Assembly: GCA_024449915.1 (NCBI GenBank)
Contig: JAMZAV010000005.1
Span: 1,240,001 to 1,304,000, forward strand
Direction: 5' to 3'
Length of the DNA: 64,000 nucleotides
Origin: Sweltsa coloradensis
Lineage: Eukaryota > Arthropoda > Insecta > Plecoptera > Chloroperlidae
Shown: positions 50,814 to 62,877 of the stretch, in pieces
How positions within the stretch are numbered: position 1 is the stretch's first letter
How the letters are laid out: every line of letters begins with the position of its first letter
Made by a program: the position numbers and the translations under genes
Notes under the pieces: generated by a model
What the model saw: only the letters and a program-made list of their open reading frames with translations
Database searches by the model: none
Told to the model about the DNA's origin: nothing

Positions 50814-51507
50814 CGTCTATTTTCGCTATAGCGATTTCGGAAGAGGCACGGATGGCAAAGGACACCATGACAATGGAGCTTAACACCTTGATGCTGATAG
50901 GAAACAGCGGGAATCCAGGGAAGGTCGATTTTGCCCATTAAAGGGGTATGAGACGGGCATTGACGGCATAAGAAGTGAGCGAACTTGGGATTTTATACCT
51001 GTTATGAACCCATTTCCAAGCTATTGTCGTCCAAATAATTTATTCATCGTACATTTTTTTAATACACAATGGCTAATAACGTGGTTCAAAGTATGTAGCT
51101 CAAATTATGAAATGTGTTTTTGCCAAGTGTCTACGATCAAACTGACCGAGATACGGATCATTGTTTTATTTAATGTAGATATTTGATATCACAACAATTG
51201 TCTATAAATCGGTCAGTTTTGATCGTAGACAATCGGCAAAAAAATGCATTTCTTAACTCAGGCTACATATTTGAACCACGTTATTAATTAATTGAAATTC
51301 CACAAAAAAAGTCCAATGAATAAATTATTTTGATCACAATAGATTGGAAAAGGCTGTAAGACAGGTACAAAACCATCAGCCTGCTGGATCAGCGCTACCA
51401 TAAATCTAGTTGACATCTTGTCAAGTGTAAACACTTGCAGGCGGTGTTCTAACAATGCGTCAATAGCAGTCAAAAGGCCTTCCGAATCGCTATAGCGAAA
51501 ATAGACG
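50814..51507. mobile_element. 694-bp palindromic element with TIR containing TTCGCTATAGCGA
   Basis: Outer ends CGTCTATTTTCGCTATAGCG / CGCTATAGCGAAAATAGACG. The inner arms about 51001-51180 and 51190-51345 pair well (CGATCAAACTGACCGA / TCGGTCAGTTTTGATCG). The outer interior (50836-51000 against 51350-51485) is diverged. The right arm's minus strand has a 61-codon frame that is broken in the left arm and resembles nothing I know. It ends 51 bp before exon 3. Confidence 0.85.
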
Positions 51508-51558
51508 ACTATACTTCATTTTCCAATAAATATGCAACGCTTTTCTTTCTTCTTGCAG

Positions 51559-51616
51559 GTTTCCCCTTTGCCGGCTTGCGTGCGGGGTATCCCACTGTTC
51601 TGCCTAGTCAGTACGG
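51559..51616 (+). CDS. Rbm24: Rbm24-family protein, coding exon 3 (short linker exon)
   Basis: A 58-nt exon encoding, with the split codon, GFPFAGLRAGYPTVLPSQYG (residues 131-150). This is the linker between the RRM and the Tyr/Ala/Pro-rich C-terminal region. The acceptor is TTTCTTTCTTCTTGCAG and the donor GG/GTAAGT. Phase 1 in and phase 2 out agree exactly with the neighbouring exons, and this is the main proof because the exon is too short to stand out as an open frame. From memory, arthropod orthologs share the FPFAG..AGYPT...QYG pattern, whereas vertebrate RBM24 has a different linker. The exon sits 51 bp downstream of a 694-bp palindromic element (50814-51507), so hairpin formation in the pre-mRNA could affect access to its acceptor; that is inference. 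Confidence 0.9.
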
Positions 51617-54600
51617 GTAAGTTGGGAAGACTCTTTCTTAATTCTTACTATACCTCATCTTACGTTTCCAATTCCATTATTTTATTATGTTATTAATTAT
51701 TCTAGTTTAATTTTGATTTTGTTCATTAGATGAAACCATCAAAAAGCACTCATTACTTTAAAAAAAAGTTAATGTTTGTACCACCTTTTCTATTTGAGTT
51801 TTGATGACGTTTTAGTAAACAATAATAATTTATTATAATTACTCATTAATATACTTTAATTAATTACAAAGCTAAATGTATACTTCACCGTTCATGGCCA
51901 CACTGTTTAGCGTATTCTATCAGATTTAAATAACTACATAGTAGCAAGTATTACTCGGGATCTAAGAAAGGGTACGTGAATTACGAATAGATGTAATAAT
52001 TGTCTTGAAACTGAAAATATTTTACATTAATATTTTACAGTGCGCTGTTTACATCACTCCCCGAGGCTCTGTGATAATATGGGAGGACTCATGGTGTTAT
52101 ATCTGGGACGTGACAGGTGATGGGTTTCAGGCTCAGTAATGAGGAACACGAGTCTAGGCCTACGTGCGATAGCCTGCTTTTGGATAATCAAAACCTATAC
52201 CGATAGCTAAAGGGTAAACTTTAAATCGATATACATTCGCCCGTCAATTATTATTATTATTATTATCTGCGTTGGGTTCTTTTATAGATATTCATATCTA
52301 CTACCGATTACATTACGTCAAGGAAATGGTATTTTGTAGTCTGTGCGCACGTGGGGCTCGAAGTGTGGTAATTTATTTTGTGGCACTCATATACAAAGAT
52401 CTTGATTACTAAACATGTCCACATAGTAAACAACCACTCAATCTCGTGTCGAATTGGATTGCACACGTGACTGAAACCTCGCCTGTAATTATTATTTCGA
52501 TCCTATTCACTAGTTTCTTTTGAATTTCCTTCTTTGATTATACCATTACATTATATCTAGCAAAGTCTATCGCACTAAAAATAAATTGCTAATGAGCCAC
52601 CGACAATGCATTCAAATGCATTGTCATTTGCGAAAAAAAAATGTCTCTTAGTATAATTTGTTTTATAAATTACGAGATAATGTGTGTACTAAGTATAGGC
52701 AAGTAAAGGATTGCGCCTTATCGCGTATTGGATGTCAACTCCGGCGGAACTAGTGTATTTCCTTTGCGTGCCGATCTGACTTTGTAATTGCTCGTAGCGA
52801 ATCACCCAATGACCAAGTGGCAACTTACTCGACTGCCAATCACTTTAATTCCTAGGCGATATACGAGGGTAGGGCGTTTGATAGTTTTTTTTCTTTCTTT
52901 TAAACAAGGTAAGTCATTTGCTTTTGTGTAAGCCTAAAGAGTAGAGAAATTACTCTGCAACTACCAATCAATTTCAATGTGCATGTTAGTCCTACGTTAA
53001 TTTTAAAACTAATGCCGCGAAGGAAATGTCATGAAAGGAGAAAACTATTAGCTAATTAGTGTTGAAACACGTACATTAGTCCACCCTGCACAGAGTTCTG
53101 AGCATTCCATTCTATGACTCTGCTAAACCGAGATGTTTGTAAATGTTTTCTCCACAGACTAGGGGGATGACGGCGGTGTCTTTAGTGGATGAACCCTCTC
53201 ACTCACACCAGTTGCTTTCGGACGCCCATCAAAATGTAAACATGTAGGCCAGCCAGTGTGCGCGTGGTGTTGTCTTTGAGTTCTTAAGTTTTACATTTTC
53301 TAGAATCTTATTCCATATTTAAACTACTTTAGCGTTATTTTATTATCACTTTAAAGAGTTGGCATTGACCCCCTTGCTTTGACTTTGCAAAATCTACATG
53401 GTTCGGACTTAAAAGCGTTGCTTAGCCGTTGAACCAATTAACTGAAATCAATACATTTTAATTGCAAAGATTTCCCCCAACATTTAGGATTTTGTTGGGT
53501 TTTCCTTCTAGTTTTTTAACTAGTCTTTTATTGACATACGATAACATTTTAGTTGTCCTGCTTACTCTCAGATAGAGCCCAAAGTATTAACGAGTCATAA
53601 GTCACTGGGTGCCAATGTCCAACTTTTTAAAAACCAATGTAACCTAAATTTGGAATAATACGTAATATTTTCTCTCTCTCTAAGAAAGAATTGTGCTCTT
53701 CTCACACCTTGAGTCTTCTCTGAGTTACTAACCATGCCAGTAGTTGTGAGTCGAGCATGATTGTTCTTCGAGCTGATGGAGTAGACATTTTCTGTTTCTT
53801 CTACTTGCACGGTGGTGGAGTTTGGTTTTAAAAAGAGTTTTCATCAAGTTTTGGGTGTATTTGTTTCTGAAAACTTATTTTGGAGTTCTTTTAATTAGGG
53901 GTGTTGTGGCTTTGTTTTCTTTCACGTGTGTCATAGTATTTTTCTTAGTAGAGTTTATGCATAGCAGCATCGATTTATAATCTATGAACACTTTGTTGGT
54001 GGTACTGGACGTTGACACAGCGTATTCAGAAACAGAACCTGTGGAATTTGTCATTTCACCGTGTGCGTTGATAAGCTATCAAAACTGTGCCTAATCGACA
54101 CGGAGGACCACTCCATGCAAATTGCAAAGCTGTAGAACTGTGATTAATTATTTTAATTAAAATAATCATAGATAACACGCTTAATTTGTAACTATGTGGT
54201 GGTTTTGTTCCAACTCGCGATTATGACCGTAATAATACTGCCTTACTTACTTCATGACACAATTTAAATTTAATTGCCCTTGTGCCGGGCTCACATATCA
54301 ACTTCTCTTATCTCTCTCTCGATAAAACTGAAACATTGGATAAATCGTGTTTTATACCAAAAGTGGGGACTGGGGAGGCAGGCGCACTACTCTTGTGGGA
54401 GTACATCGGGCATCAACCTCTCAACCTAGCCACTCTTGTCGGCAGTACTGTTACAAACGGACGTATTTACAACCCTCTGAAATGACTACTCAACAAAAAC
54501 GTCCTGTATTTAGATAGGCAATGATGTACAAGGCTCTCAGCCTGCTTAGAGCCATGCATCAATAATGTATTCCGCTGTCAAACAGGTGCGAAAAGCTTTT

Positions 54601-55557
54601 CACTAGAAACGGCTCTCAGTAAACATAGACGGGCGAGGCGAGGGGAAGACATATTTGATCACTTCATTTAACCACTTCAATTTAGCCGCATTATGAAATA
54701 TGAAGGTTGATGTTCATTAATTGATTGATTATTCATTGCGCGCGCATTGAGCTCGGGGCTCTTGTAGAAGCTACTGCAGGTGGTCGGACTTTTCAGTTTT
54801 TATTAATGTTGGACTGTTCAATAATGGACACTTACAATTGTTTAGGTTAGTAGCAATGCAAGCAAGAGACTAGTCAGTCGATGCATGTGCAGTAACCACT
54901 AACCAGCACTCTCTCCGTGCGCAGACCTAGGGATCAAGGGAAACATTCCGGCTGTAGTTTATTTTAGTAGATTAACATCTATGTTCTTTTAATAAATATT
55001 TTCATTTAGCATGAGTTAATTGAAATCGAAATACCCTTAGTGAATCATAAAGTGATGTCGGTAAATAAAATACCTCTCCCTACGCACGCACACAGACAAG
55101 ACAAGCAGACGGCCAGTAAACCACGCAGTTTCCTGCTCACTCATTGGATATGATCCAAGATCGTGCTAAAACATGTATTTTAAGAGGTTAATAACCATAG
55201 TTAGTGTGCTTTACTTTTCTAAAATAATAATGACTTGGGTTACCGGGTTACACTTCATATACTAGAAGTAAGTAGGTCAATAATAGATCATTCAACAAAA
55301 AATCGTTTGGAAGACATGCTGTGGTGATCACAGGAGACTCGTTCCTGGCAAACTTAAAGAAAGGCAAAATATATCTAACTGCGTATTTGGAGCTTGGGTA
55401 ATTTGATATTTTTCGTAACGTCTTTCTGGATTTGAGCCAAGTGCTTGAAGACACTTTTAGAATAGAGACACTAGGCGAGAAGTAGATGGCTTTAGCACCT
55501 GCCCTGTCATTTATTTCTGTTTGATTTCCAACAACAGAATCTTGTGCGACATGTGTT

Positions 55558-55570
55558 GGGGGGGGGGGGG
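55558..55570. repeat. Poly-G run
   Basis: Thirteen G in intron 3. Confidence 0.9.
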
Positions 55571-55983
55571 AGACGCCGAGACGTGCGCGTGTTGAGAGCA
55601 TGGAGTTATAATGTTGAGAGGACGCCTCAAGCCCCCAGACAGTCAATACACCCTTGCTTGTTGCTTGTCTTGTCACTAGTAGGAGGCAAATAGTTGGGAC
55701 TCACAATTTGATTGAAGGAAGAATAAAACTTCGGTAATTCTAGGCAGATCGCCTAAACTCTAAAACTCTCGGTTGGAATTGTGAAACAAATAACTATTGG
55801 AAATCTTCGGGTCGCGTTATAACGTCTACGAGTCATCAATAAGCTACTATACTAGCGCCAACGAAAGAATGCAGATGCTTTGTAGTGGTGGGGGTAATGA
55901 ATAGGCGGTAGATGGAACGTCGCCTTTGTGTATGAAAGAGAAATATCTTTTACCAACGCAAGTAAAAATTATCTGTGCTATAA

Positions 55984-56047
55984 TTTATATATATATATAT
56001 TATATAAATTATCTGTGGCTTATAATGATGTATATATATATATATAT
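55984..56047. repeat. (TA)n tracts
   Basis: Two TA tracts separated by TTATCTGTGGCTTATAATGA; the flanking TATAAATTATCTGTG words repeat. Confidence 0.85.
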
Positions 56048-56054
56048 TGTTTAA

Positions 56055-56200
56055 ACTTGGCTTTATAGTAGGCGACTATGACGCTGTTATGTTAGTACTT
56101 TAGACAGAAATTAAAAAAGTGACTACACCGGGGTTTGAACCCGGGACCTTAGCTTACCGGGCTATGCTCTTACCAACTGAGCTATGCGGTCACCAATTTA
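56055..56200 (-). mobile_element. tRNA-like SINE/fold-back family, second copy
   Basis: Matches the element at 846-1222: flank TATAGTAGGCGACTATGACG, then TTAGTACTTTAGACAGAAAT and the minus-strand tRNA-like block with A box TAGCTCAGTTGG and B box GGTTCAAACCC. Here there is a single arm and no palindrome. Confidence 0.7.
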
Positions 56201-56899
56201 AAACTTATATATATTTTTTTATATTTATAGATCACGGAGTTCTTCCGTGTGCTAGATCCACACTGAGCAAAGTTGATAGGTTGGGAAAACAATTTCGAAC
56301 CATCTGCATTCTTTCGTTGGGACATGATATAGGAAAAATGTGCTGACTTGTCAAGATGCTCAATATTACAAACCCACTAATTTTCTTACATTGCGCTGGA
56401 GGTAGGAGAAGTGTCAGATGTAGCTAATGAGAACTCCTCTACGCTCCTGTTAGTAACTAACCTGCTGAATTCCTCGTGACACACGCGGTCAAAAATCAAA
56501 ATATCCGTTGGCCAATGCGACTGAAACGACGCCAGCAGCTCATCTCTTCGCCAGGGGATTCTAACCTTGGCGGAAAGTACGACATCATTCGTGGCTGTAA
56601 GCCAATTGTCGGTATTTTAACCTTACGTCCTGATTTACGAACACAGTACAGGGGGACACTTTGAAAAATTGTACATTTTAAAAATGTTATTGCCATTGGT
56701 TCTAGTAATCGCAGAAAATATGACGATTTTAATATCTTGAAACTCAGTTATAAAGTTTAAAGCTTGAGTGCTACTTATTTAAAAGAAAAAACCACAGCAA
56801 AGTTTTGGGAATAGTGCCTTGGATAAATTTCAACGAAATTGGGTAGGTGGCCTCAACGGTATAACTTTTGTTAGTTTTTATGAAATTAATTTTTTATTT

Positions 56900-56912
56900 G
56901 GGGGGGGGGGGG
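56900..56912. repeat. Poly-G run
   Basis: Thirteen G after a T-rich stretch. Confidence 0.9.
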
Positions 56913-58585
56913 TCTTATACCTTATTTCGCTAGGGTCCAAATTAATAAATGCGTCTTCAATTGATTATTTCCTTTATGCTACAAATCTCTATCTTTTATA
57001 TCATCGCCCCTTGTGATTTGTGAACTTAATGTCATTGCCCAATATATCGATCCCAGTAATTATTAAAACCCTATTATTAGTTTTTAACGTTGCAACTACA
57101 CCTTGTAACTAGTTATTTTGTTATTATGTGTGGACACAGACTATTAATTGACAACTCTTATTATTTTTTCTTTATTAATTTTTTCTTGTTCTTTAAAATA
57201 TGTCAATACTGACAAAAGCAGAGCAGGCGTGATTAACTGTGACTCGTACAACAAAGAGCCAGGATGAATGAATGCAAGTCTTTCAAGGTGTTGATTTGTG
57301 TGTTGGTGCGCGTGTCAACCGAAATTTATTATCAGTGTTAAACTTTCTAAGATTAACACATCTATCAAATTCATGTTCAATAAAATGTTGTACATTTTGG
57401 AAGAGGCATCAAACAGCATGCTTCACTCAACAAAACACAACTACATGCACACACTCACTTGCACATCTCGTCAGGAAGCAGGCTAGAACTTAGGTACTGT
57501 ATTTATTTATAGTTGTAACAACAGTTTGTTATCATTGCAAATTAACATGAATTTTGTTAACTCATTCCTGTGGAACTGTTATTTTGGAGGGTAGGGTGGG
57601 GTGTGGATCGGGGAAGATGGATATGTAATGACAAAAATGACAAAGGGTGTTGTGGCGAGTAAGAGTAAATACTCATTGCACGAGGGTGGAATTTGTAGCA
57701 CTGGGTTCCAATTTAACATTTGCAAACAAATTTAGTTCGGTTCATAATGAATTTGTACACTAAATCTCTAATACCTTGGTTTTTATAACAAACAAGTTCA
57801 AGCTAGTTTTGGCTATACAGTTTTGTCAATTTTATTAGTGAAGGGTTGTAGTTTTTCTGTTGTATTGCAGTCAACAAACAATTTGTATATTAAGTTAATA
57901 TTTTTAATTGTCTGTGCACGAAAACAAATTAAAACCCCAAATACATATGTTGTTGTGTTGGCAAACGTTTCATAACCAAAATTTTGCTACTTACTTCAAT
58001 ATTTGAATATAATATTGTGATTGAGTTACAGTCATGCATCGTACAACTAAGTCATATGGTTATATGTGGGAACAGTTAAAAAATGTATGAACTCATAGAT
58101 TGTTAGTGTTTTTCCAACTAAAACAAATTATATTATTTCGTGGGTTGAAAAAGTAAGGTGGGATTTGGGAAGCATCTATTTAAACAAAAGATTTCACCGC
58201 AAACTAAACGAACAGAATATCTAACCTTTGTGCGACAACTGACAAACTTAGTCAATCTTAATGTCTACTTGCAGTGTGTTGTTGCAGACAATTAATATAA
58301 AACTGTTGTTTTTGCCTCTATATATGGTTTTGACTTTTGAAATGAGCAAACTACAGTATATTTCAAATTTCTTTCAACTATAGAGAATGTTACATTTTCC
58401 TCCCTCATTGAAATGAGTGAGAGAGATAGGAATTGTTTAGTTCCAAATTGTCATCAACAATTCGCTGCTCGTTTATCAATGATCACGATTTTGTCAAAAG
58501 CTGTGACATCTGCAACGAATGTAAAAGCATCTACATGCCAGATTTAATAGTCCATTTTAGTTTTGTGATATTGGGTTGAGTTAAA

Positions 58586-58949
58586 TTTGATTTGATTTGA
58601 TACGATGAGTGGTGATAGATGAGGATGAAGTATGAATAGAAGGGAGGAGGGTAAACCCGGTACCGGCACGTAGCCAACTCCTTTTGAAAAGTACCAGGGG
58701 GACCAACGGCTTTACATCCCATCCGAAAGGACGGTGTAACCTTGACAATCATAAAGGTTCCTCCACTAACCCGGACTGCCGAGCAGACGTTGAGGAGAAC
58801 AAAGCCGTTACACTAGCTCTCGAACCCTCCGTCTGCTCTAATCAGCGGTTTACGTGTGTCTCAGGGCAGAGCGTTCACCCACTCTACCCCTGACCACGCC
58901 CGTAGGTTGCTTAACTTCGGTGTTCGAGTGGGAACCGGTGAAATGATGA
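58586..58949 (-). mobile_element. 5S rRNA-derived SINE (SINE3-type), full length, with 12-bp target duplication
   Basis: Flanked by perfect GGTTGAGTTAAA at 58574-58585 and 58950-58961. On the minus strand the head reads CACCGAAGTTAAGCAAC, CGGGCGTGGTCAG and GTGGGTGAACGC, the internal promoter region of 5S rRNA. A body with TTCGAGAGCTAGTGTAACGG, the core CCTTTCGGATGGGATGTAAA and an (AAATC)n tail follow. A headless relative is at 28935-29229. Confidence 0.88.
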
Positions 58950-59520
58950 GGTTGAGTTAAAAACTTGCACATTTTAAAATTCTCTTGTCTACACATGAAA
59001 TACATTTCTACCAAAGACATTTATGTACGTCATTTAGCATTACTACCTGAATTACTTGCAGTGCAACCGTTTTTGTCATAATAAAATTAACCTAATTTGT
59101 CTTTGTGAGTTGGGTGTTTCTCCATTAGCTACCTCGGCAAGACTGTGCCTATAATAAGTTAATATGATCCGTTTGATCTGTATAATGAGTGCATGGATGT
59201 TAAGAGCTGAAGCTTGAATTTACAAAGTCATTTGATATTCTAGTACGCAATTTGGTTTGTAAATATGTGTGGAGTGGATGGTGCTATTGTTAAAGACCGA
59301 GATAAGTCTGATAACTAATTAGTTACTTATTAAGTTATTACTATCCATTTTATAAGAACATGTGCACCATAAGTTAATTTTTGAAAGGGAACCATAAAAA
59401 TAGTATTTTTTATAATACTATAATAATAATAATAATAGGAAAACGCTTAAGTCCCGCTGCGTTGTTGGATGAGCGTAATTGGTGCATTGAGCTGCCATGT
59501 GTTATGTGGATTTTCTGTTG

Positions 59521-60010
59521 TTCTGTGAAAAAATCATTACTAAGTTGAAGATTTTTTTAAATTAAATTAAATTAAATAAAAAATTAACTTAAATTTTTAA
59601 TTTTTTTAATTAATCGTAATTTTAAAAAAGGAAAAAATCGTAATATTGAAATTTTCATAAGAAATAATTATTCGATTGCGCACAAATTTTACACGAATAT
59701 ATTAATTCATAAAATTAAGGTTCTGTGAAAAAATCATTACAATAGGATAAAGCATATAGGTGTTATAAGTCAAAGAATTGTTTTAAAAAACAAAACAAAA
59801 CGTAAAATTTCGATTTTCATGAGAAATAGTTTTTCGATTGCGCTCAAATTTCACACGAATACCTAAATTCATAAAATTAAGGTTCTGTGAAAAAATCTTT
59901 AAAATCAGACAAAGCATGTAGGTGTTATAAGCTGAAGAATTTTTTTAAAAATAAAAAAAAATCGTAAAATTGCGATTTTAATGAGAAATAATTTTTCGAT
60001 TACGCTCAAA
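59521..60010. repeat. Three imperfect tandem units (~160-200 bp), AT-rich
   Basis: TTCTGTGAAAAAATC occurs at 59521, 59721 and 59883, each with TTTTTCGATTGCGC-like and ACACGAATA words further on (the first unit is the most diverged). It is followed by a unique end ATCGGTTCAGCCGGAATCGT and TTCGCTTCGCTCGCTACGCT, phrases common in transposon tails. Confidence 0.65.
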
Positions 60011-62662
60011 AACGTGGCAGTTCTTGGTTCAGAGATTTCGAAGGCCTCCATAAAATTTCATCGCAATTGGAGTATCGGTTCAGCCGGAATCGTGCTCACA
60101 GACACACAATAATACAAACAGAAAAAAAAGAAAAACATTCCTGATTTTTTTCTCCAGTGTAGTGAAATGGAATCTTCGCTTCGCTCGCTACGCTCATCCA
60201 ATTATATCTTCCTTCTGTGGTGTTAATTTACCCCCAAATTATCTTTCATTTACACTCGCAAACATTGTAAACAACATTATATTTGATAGGAAAAATGATG
60301 TTTGCTTTACCTAATTTTGTTTTACTGAAATGAAAAAAAAACAACATGCATCATTGTTTATACTGTTTTCTTTCTCTGAGATTAAATTTTCCCAAGAAAG
60401 TAATGTGCAGTACACTATTTTATTTACGACACATTTGCAAAACAACAATATTAGAAAATCAAATAGTTTGTAGCCATAAAATGAATAATTTCACAAGACC
60501 AACTAGTTAATAGAGGCTCTCACCATAATAATATATTACTCTTCATAGTCACCACTTATAACCATTATGGTTGTAGTAGACTGTACATTAGACATGACTC
60601 GGGTATTGTTTATGTGTTAGGAAAGCCAACATGCATGTGTTGTACTTTGGCATAAAGCCAAATCCTGATGCTAAATAAAGATTATTTAGGACCATAATTA
60701 ATTTATAATTCATTAATTGTCTAAAATATACAAAATAATAAAATAAGTCAATAATGCGGTATAGGGTATTTAATTTATTCTAATGCATTTGATGTATGGT
60801 ACATAAGAAAATCTAATTAACTATACAACATGTTATTAACTTGGTACAATTTTCAATTTTTGTTCTTTATGGAATTGCATAGTATTTATCTTGTAGGTCT
60901 CTTTAGAAAATAAGTAATTACCTAAAAGTGATTATCGTAAGTAGTTTTATACTGTGAAACGTTATGTACATATGGTGGTCATGGTTGTGTTCATCTTGGT
61001 GCATAGGAGTGGAACAGATTGTTTGAGAGTGGGAGATACATGACTAATGTGAGCAGAATACCGTGCTTTAATATGATGGTTTCTGCACGTGGAAAGAATG
61101 TTTGGGAAGAGTACATGTACGAACAAATAAGAAATGTGTGTCCGGCCTCCAGATAGGAGTGATGTTAAGCGACTCGGAATCAAGTAAAATGTAATGTTTT
61201 TAATTCAAAGCTATTCGATTGTATACATTCAGCACCCCAACAGTTTGTGATAAGTCTGATTCCGAGATGCAGACAGAAGTATGATCCTTTCTTAACTAAA
61301 TGTTTTAGCTTTTAAGTCAAGTGGACCACATGTACTTCCACAGTTTGGTTGGCCTATGTTATTTAACAAAATTGCAAAACTATCCACATGTATTTCCACA
61401 GTTATATTATTTAACAAAATTACAAAACTATATCATGGTCCTTCTTATTTAAAGTCAAATTTGCACTCTTGGTAGACTAAATTTTCTGAGACCTGTTGAC
61501 AATATGCCGGCTTTCTTCATGAGAACTCTACCTACCCTGGCTCTGCTGTCTACGCATTTATGAGATGGTAGAATATAGATCAGTATAGAGGAAGGTTACC
61601 TATATCTGTTCACATTCACCATTTGGAAACCCTGCGAATGAATCAAAACTAGTTCCAAAATAACGTATATTGTTAAACAGAAATCGTGAGCATATGGACA
61701 TGGATCAAAACCAAGTCCACAAACTCCCAAACTAATTCACCCAGTCTCCAACGGTTTAACAGTTATTTCTAGAAACCATGAGCATATTTTGTAGTTTTTC
61801 TGTGTGGGAAGTAGCGTGTAAAGCTGATAATGTATGTAAGTAATTTCCTCTTCTTACTGTTCTTGCTTGCAAATCCATCACTAGTGGCTTGCACATTGCT
61901 TAATGTTTGGCGTACCACAATAACTCTAGGACCGATTCATGTTTTACTATCTCACATGTAACTGTATGTGGTATATAAATCAAACACATGTTTTAGTTAT
62001 TGCTTAAATAATGCATTTAATATATCTGTCAAGTTCAATATACTACATAGTAATTCAAATGATGGCTTGTATGAGCTAAGAAATGTGATATTGATGTAAA
62101 GTATCTTACCTTTAGCCTACAAGCATTTAAATAACCAGCATATCACTGAAATTAGATTGTCAAAAACCTAGAAAGGTCCTTTTCTATGTACAAATATATC
62201 TTCTAGTTTTTATAATTGTTTAATAATTAGCTAATTTGTTTTGTTTTGCTGTAGCATAAAGTTTTGTAGGATATTAAATGTTTTGTTTTTATAATTTCTT
62301 TAAATTGTTATGTTATAAGAAATATACTGGTGCGATATGTGAAAAGCAAACATGAGCTTTTTGTATAAGGAATATGACTTCCATATTGTAATTAAATGGC
62401 AACACAATGAGCATTGCCTTGGTTTTTCATTAAGGCTATGGCATATTATGCTCCCTAGTTAAAAGAGCTGCTATCTGCCTATTTGATTTAGGTTAAGTAA
62501 GTCAACTCACCTCCTGCTGGATAAGTGATCAAAACCTCTTTACTAGGGAATTAATGTTTTTGAATTGGATTCTAATTTCAGCTATCTAGGTACAAGACTG
62601 CAACAGATGATGCAACCGTTTTATTGTAGATTGTGCCTAATGACAGACGTTTGTGTTTTCAG

Positions 62663-62877
62663 AGTGCCTCCTGGGTATGTATACCCGTCTCCATATCTGA
62701 CCGCTACGCCTGGGGGCATAGTGCCCCTGCCCCCGACCCCTCTGTCACATGCTGCTGCCATCGCCGCGGCCACGTCACAGTTCTACGAGTATCAGAATGC
62801 TGCCGCAGCGGCTGCCGTCTCTTATCCGGGACAGTATCCCAATGGATTTGAAGCATATCCCTACACTAGTGCTGCAG
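62663..62877 (+). CDS. Rbm24: Rbm24-family protein, coding exon 4 (Ala/Tyr/Pro-rich C-terminal region, partial gene)
   Basis: Encodes residues 150-221, beginning VPPGYVYPSPYLTATPGG and running through PLPPTPLSHAAAIAAA, SQFYEYQNAAAAAAV, YPGQYPNGFEAYPY and TSAA. It is a low-complexity Ala/Tyr/Pro tail like that of RBM24/38, which also carries poly-Ala and Tyr-rich stretches and is probably disordered. The acceptor TTGTGTTTTCAG/A restores the GG/A codon from exon 3. The donor GCTGCAG/GTGCGT leaves phase 1. A competing AG two bases downstream would shift into a frame lacking these family motifs and is rejected. At least one further exon is needed and is not securely seen before the window ends. 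Reading past the donor gives about 20 unrelated residues and a stop at 62943, a possible but unlikely alternative end. Confidence 0.9.

Larger units (their letters stand above)
24175..51558 (+). other. Rbm24 intron 2 (27,384 bp)
   Basis: GTGAGT...TTGCAG, phase 1. It contains most of the repeats listed below. Stretches not itemised (24175-26050, 27240-28800, 32460-34740, 35440-37670, 39000-40640, 40990-42870, 43640-44950, 45570-47570, 48410-50810) are AT-rich or mixed, with no gene I can support. The 35700-36780 part has long overlapping frames in pyrimidine-rich DNA; on the minus strand near 36450 a RERLKWYGR word recalls retroelement tails, but weakly. Confidence 0.85.
51617..62662 (+). other. 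Rbm24 intron 3 (11,046 bp)
   Basis: GTAAGT...TTTTCAG, phase 2. Apart from the SINEs, G-runs and tandem repeats itemised here it is AT-rich with no gene. A 142-codon minus-strand frame at 55248-55676 spans a poly-C tract and has no known domain. A MEF2-like CTATTATTAG lies at 57071. Confidence 0.85.

Noticed and set aside
55248..55676. 142-codon minus-strand frame
   Set aside because: Spans a poly-G/poly-C run and resembles nothing known; likely chance.
58861..58949. A genuine 5S rRNA gene
   Set aside because: Only the central part resembles 5S. The 3' part departs from it and runs into a SINE body and tail, with target duplications on both sides.
62565..62662. Coding start for exon 4 at the ATG at 62565
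   Set aside because: The sequence before 62663 is intron ending TTGTGTTTTCAG; only the part after it matches the family and the exon-3 phase.
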